The notes beneath the pieces are model-generated. The model saw nothing but the letters and a program-made list of their open reading frames with translations. It ran no database searches and was not told where the DNA came from. 64,000 bases of DNA from an uncultured Bacteroidota bacterium. Its GTDB lineage: Bacteria; Bacteroidota; Bacteroidia; Flavobacteriales; Flavobacteriaceae. Below, piece by piece: positions 62,012-64,000 of the stretch. The DNA lies in assembly GCA_902515395.1 (NCBI GenBank), contig CABXUL010000006.1, positions 1 to 64,000 on the forward strand. Reading direction: 5' to 3'. The position numbers and the translations under genes are program-made. Position 1 is the stretch's first letter, and every line of letters starts with the position of its first letter.

Positions 62012-62064
62012 ATCAAGTTTTACTAATTTTTTTTTGGTAAAAAAAGAAAAGAGGTAATGTTTTG

Positions 62065-62072
62065 TACTTTTG
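62065..62072 (+). promoter_or_regulatory. Promoter -7 element for the M20 dipeptidase
   Basis: TACTTTTG matches TAnnTTTG and ends 20 nt before the chosen ATG at 62092. It makes the in-frame upstream start at 62062 unlikely. A TTG at 62034-62036 is 28 nt away, too far for a normal -33 box. Confidence 0.45.
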
Positions 62073-62091
62073 CACATCTACCTGTGAACTT

Positions 62092-63474
62092 ATGAAAAAT
62101 CAAATCCTAAATCAAAAAAAAGAATACCTAGATCAGTTGATAGAATTACTTAAAATCCCATCTATTAGTGCTGATCCAAAATACGACCACGCGATTAAAA
62201 AAACAGCTCATTGGATAGAAAGATCTCTCAATGAAATTGGTTGCGATCATGTTAAGATATTCGAAACTGCTGGCCACCCTGTTGTCTATGCAGAAAAGAT
62301 TATAAACAAAAATGCACCAACAGTTTTAGTATATGGTCATTATGATGTCCAGCCCCCTGACCCCTTAGAGCTATGGAAAAGTCCACCTTTTGAACCTGTA
62401 ATTAAAGAAACACCACTTCACCCCAATGGTGCAATATTTGCCCGTGGAGCCTGTGATGATAAAGGACAAATGTTCATGCATATTAAAGCAGTAGAACTTT
62501 TGATTAAAAACAACGCTTTAAACTGTAATGTTAAATTTGTTATTGAGGGAGAGGAAGAAATTGGAAGTGATAATCTTGAACAATTTATAACTGATCATAA
62601 GAATAAATTAAAGTCTGACATTATTATCATCTCCGATACTGGAATTCACAGTATGGATAAGCCAGCCATAACAACTGGATTACGAGGTCTAAGTTACATG
62701 GAGGTAACTCTAACTGGGCCTAATCGAGACTTACATTCTGGTTTGTACGGAGGAACAGTTGGCAACCCAATAAATATTCTATGTGAAATGATCGCCTCAC
62801 TTCACGATGAAGATAAAAAAGTAAATATCCCTGGGTTTTATGACAAAGTAATTGAAATTTCGGAAGCTGAGCGTCAAAAAATGAATATTAACGCAACTCC
62901 AGAGAAGGAATTCCAAAAATCTATTGCTATAAATGCCTCAGTGGGAGAAAAGGGATATACCACTTTAGAACGAAAATCCATTAGGCCAACACTTGACGTA
63001 AATGGAATTTGGGGAGGTTATACTGGAGAGGGAGCAAAAACAGTAATACCTAGTAAAGCACATGCAAAAATTTCAATGCGGTTAGTTCCAAATCAAAACT
63101 GGGAAGAGATTAGTGAATTGTTTAATAACTATTTTAGAAGCATTGCTCCTGAAGGTGTTGATGTTCAGGTAAAAACTCATCATGGAGGAGATGCTTACAT
63201 AACTCCGGATGGGAGTAAAGCTTACAAAGCAGCTGAAATGGCTTATCAAGAAGTTTTTGGTGTTATTCCACATGCTAAAAGAGATGGAGGAAGTATTCCC
63301 ATAGTACCCATGTTTGAGAAAATTTTAGGTTGTAAAACTATTCTTATGGGATTTGGATTGGATAGTGATGCCATACATTCTCCCAATGAGCATTATGGAT
63401 TAGATAATTTCTTTAAGGGAATTGAAACTATTTCAATATTTTACAAACACTTCTCTAAATTAGAGATTACTTAG
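62092..63474 (+). CDS. M20 family metallo-dipeptidase
   Basis: A 460-residue cytosolic di-zinc peptidase of the M20 family, CNDP/carnosinase-like subgroup. VLVYGHYDVQPPDPLELWKS has the first zinc His and Asp, GACDDKGQMFMHIKAVE the bridging Asp, and FVIEGEEEIGSDNLEQF the catalytic Glu with ligand Glu. The lid domain contains DLHSGLYGGTVGNP with the substrate His. The C-terminal HSPNEHYGLDNFFKGI has the last zinc His. It likely hydrolyses dipeptides. The start at 62092 (MKNQILNQKK) is chosen because a promoter box covers the upstream start. It overlaps the end of hemW by 4 nt. Confidence 0.93.
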   Translation: MKNQILNQKKEYLDQLIELLKIPSISADPKYDHAIKKTAHWIERSLNEIGCDHVKIFETAGHPVVYAEKIINKNAPTVLVYGHYDVQPPDPLELWKSPPFEPVIKETPLHPNGAIFARGACDDKGQMFMHIKAVELLIKNNALNCNVKFVIEGEEEIGSDNLEQFITDHKNKLKSDIIIISDTGIHSMDKPAITTGLRGLSYMEVTLTGPNRDLHSGLYGGTVGNPINILCEMIASLHDEDKKVNIPGFYDKVIEISEAERQKMNINATPEKEFQKSIAINASVGEKGYTTLERKSIRPTLDVNGIWGGYTGEGAKTVIPSKAHAKISMRLVPNQNWEEISELFNNYFRSIAPEGVDVQVKTHHGGDAYITPDGSKAYKAAEMAYQEVFGVIPHAKRDGGSIPIVPMFEKILGCKTILMGFGLDSDAIHSPNEHYGLDNFFKGIETISIFYKHFSKLEIT

Positions 63475-64000
63475 CTTCTAAGCATAAAAAGGTCTGAGGC
63501 AATTCCATCGGTTAAAAATCTAGCATGTTTACTGACTTTTAAAACATCACCATCCCAAAAAAGACTACGACTCAAAAGATGTTTTTTGACTTGTTTCTCC
63601 AGAAAAACTACATAATTGGAGCCAAAAGAATCATTTACTCCTCTAATTTTAACCCCATTAGTTCTTAAGCCAATCATCACGTATTCATTGAAAACTTCGT
63701 TATCTTTTAAAACCTCTTTTGTTTGGGGCAAATATCCCTTTTCTATTGATTTTAAATATTTTAAATTATTAGAAATATTCCAACTCCTTAATCGATGACC
63801 ATCAAAACTATGGGCCGATGGACCAATTCCGAGATAAGGCTTACCACTCCAATAGTTACTATTATTAACGGAATGAAAACCAAACTTTCCAAAATTTGAG
63901 AATTCATAATTTATATATGACTCCTTCTCTAGTCTGGAAATTAAATAATCATATTGAAATTTAACAGTTTCTTCATCTAATAATTTAACTTCGCCCTTCT
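63471..64000 (-). CDS. hemW: Radical SAM family heme chaperone HemW, C-terminal part
   Basis: The 3' part of a minus-strand gene that runs off the window end; about 175 C-terminal residues are present. SGKPYLGIGPSAHSFDGHRL then RSWNISNNLKYLKSIE, followed by EVFNEYVMIGLRTNGVKI, are diagnostic of HemW (formerly annotated as oxygen-independent coproporphyrinogen oxidase). The C-terminal winged-helix-like domain ends in LTDGIASDLFML. The radical SAM CxxxCxxC motif lies outside the window. HemW delivers heme to respiratory enzymes. It overlaps the M20 gene tail-to-tail by 4 nt. Confidence 0.92.
   Translation of the reverse strand, partial: KGEVKLLDEETVKFQYDYLISRLEKESYINYEFSNFGKFGFHSVNNSNYWSGKPYLGIGPSAHSFDGHRLRSWNISNNLKYLKSIEKGYLPQTKEVLKDNEVFNEYVMIGLRTNGVKIRGVNDSFGSNYVVFLEKQVKKHLLSRSLFWDGDVLKVSKHARFLTDGIASDLFMLRS

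Noticed and set aside
1-64000. Mobile elements, CRISPR arrays, integrase or attachment sites
   Set aside because: I looked for transposase and integrase motifs, direct repeat arrays and a tRNA with a duplicated 3' end and saw none; the single tRNA has an intact terminator and no integrase nearby.

Overview
The window is a stretch of chromosome from a low-GC member of the Bacteroidota, almost certainly a marine or salt-adapted Flavobacteriales/Flavobacteriaceae species. Evidence for this: a complete Na+-translocating NADH:quinone reductase operon with its flavin transferase, a K+-dependent type membrane pyrophosphatase, a type IX secretion plug protein, a GldA-like gliding ATPase, DUF6702 and DUF1573 proteins, a bifunctional DAHP synthase/chorismate mutase, and many intergenic promoters of the flavobacterial TTTG...TAnnTTTG type. 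I see no insertion sequence, prophage, CRISPR array, rRNA operon or restriction system. Coding density is high and most genes are housekeeping genes.

Layout. 1-8974: flavin reductase, O-methyltransferase, TatA, an exported M1 peptidase operon, GNAT and VanY-like proteins, YaaA, RluD-type pseudouridine synthase and a PASTA protein. 9013-12495: Ddl, CoaD, a NUDIX protein head-to-head with pyrE, and BirA. 12554-16949: a co-directional block rsfS-ftsH-LUD-cdsA-psd (ribosome silencing, membrane proteolysis, phospholipid synthesis). 16940-25362: ValS, DUF1573, an aminotransferase, MurB, Dtd, RsgA, GpmI. 25391-27507: thioredoxin-like lipoprotein, Map, methyltransferase. 27504-34698: the minus-strand nqrABCDEF-hypothetical-apbE cluster. 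34869-39355: T9SS plug protein, RsmG, a desaturase, an aminotransferase.

39382-43475 is an aromatic amino acid operon (pheA, aminotransferase, tyrA, DAHP synthase/chorismate mutase). It is preceded by a consensus promoter, a 22-codon leader peptide loaded with Tyr and Phe codons, and a terminator/antiterminator pair: a transcription attenuator that can be read directly from the sequence. After gldA comes 44678-48295, a methionine/SAM operon (metK-metY-metX) behind a SAM-II riboswitch. The 5' part of its aptamer is perfectly complementary over 11 nt to a segment near the metK start, and a second hairpin whose pairing crosses this one abuts the start codon, so the leader looks like a two-state switch. 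These two RNA regulators are the strongest findings.

48450-59229: deoxynucleoside kinase, pyrophosphatase, PDH E1 beta, bifunctional nuclease, ThyA, a class V aminotransferase, DHFR, FabD, and a DegT-family aminotransferase divergent from WaaA with interleaved promoters. 59241-61771 is the least recognisable part: a possible CotH-kinase-like exported protein, a possible bestrophin-like membrane protein, and a small secreted ankyrin-like protein in AT-rich surroundings. The window ends with tRNA-Leu(UAG), an M20 dipeptidase and the 3' part of hemW.

All functions are called from motifs and remembered family features; no database search was possible.
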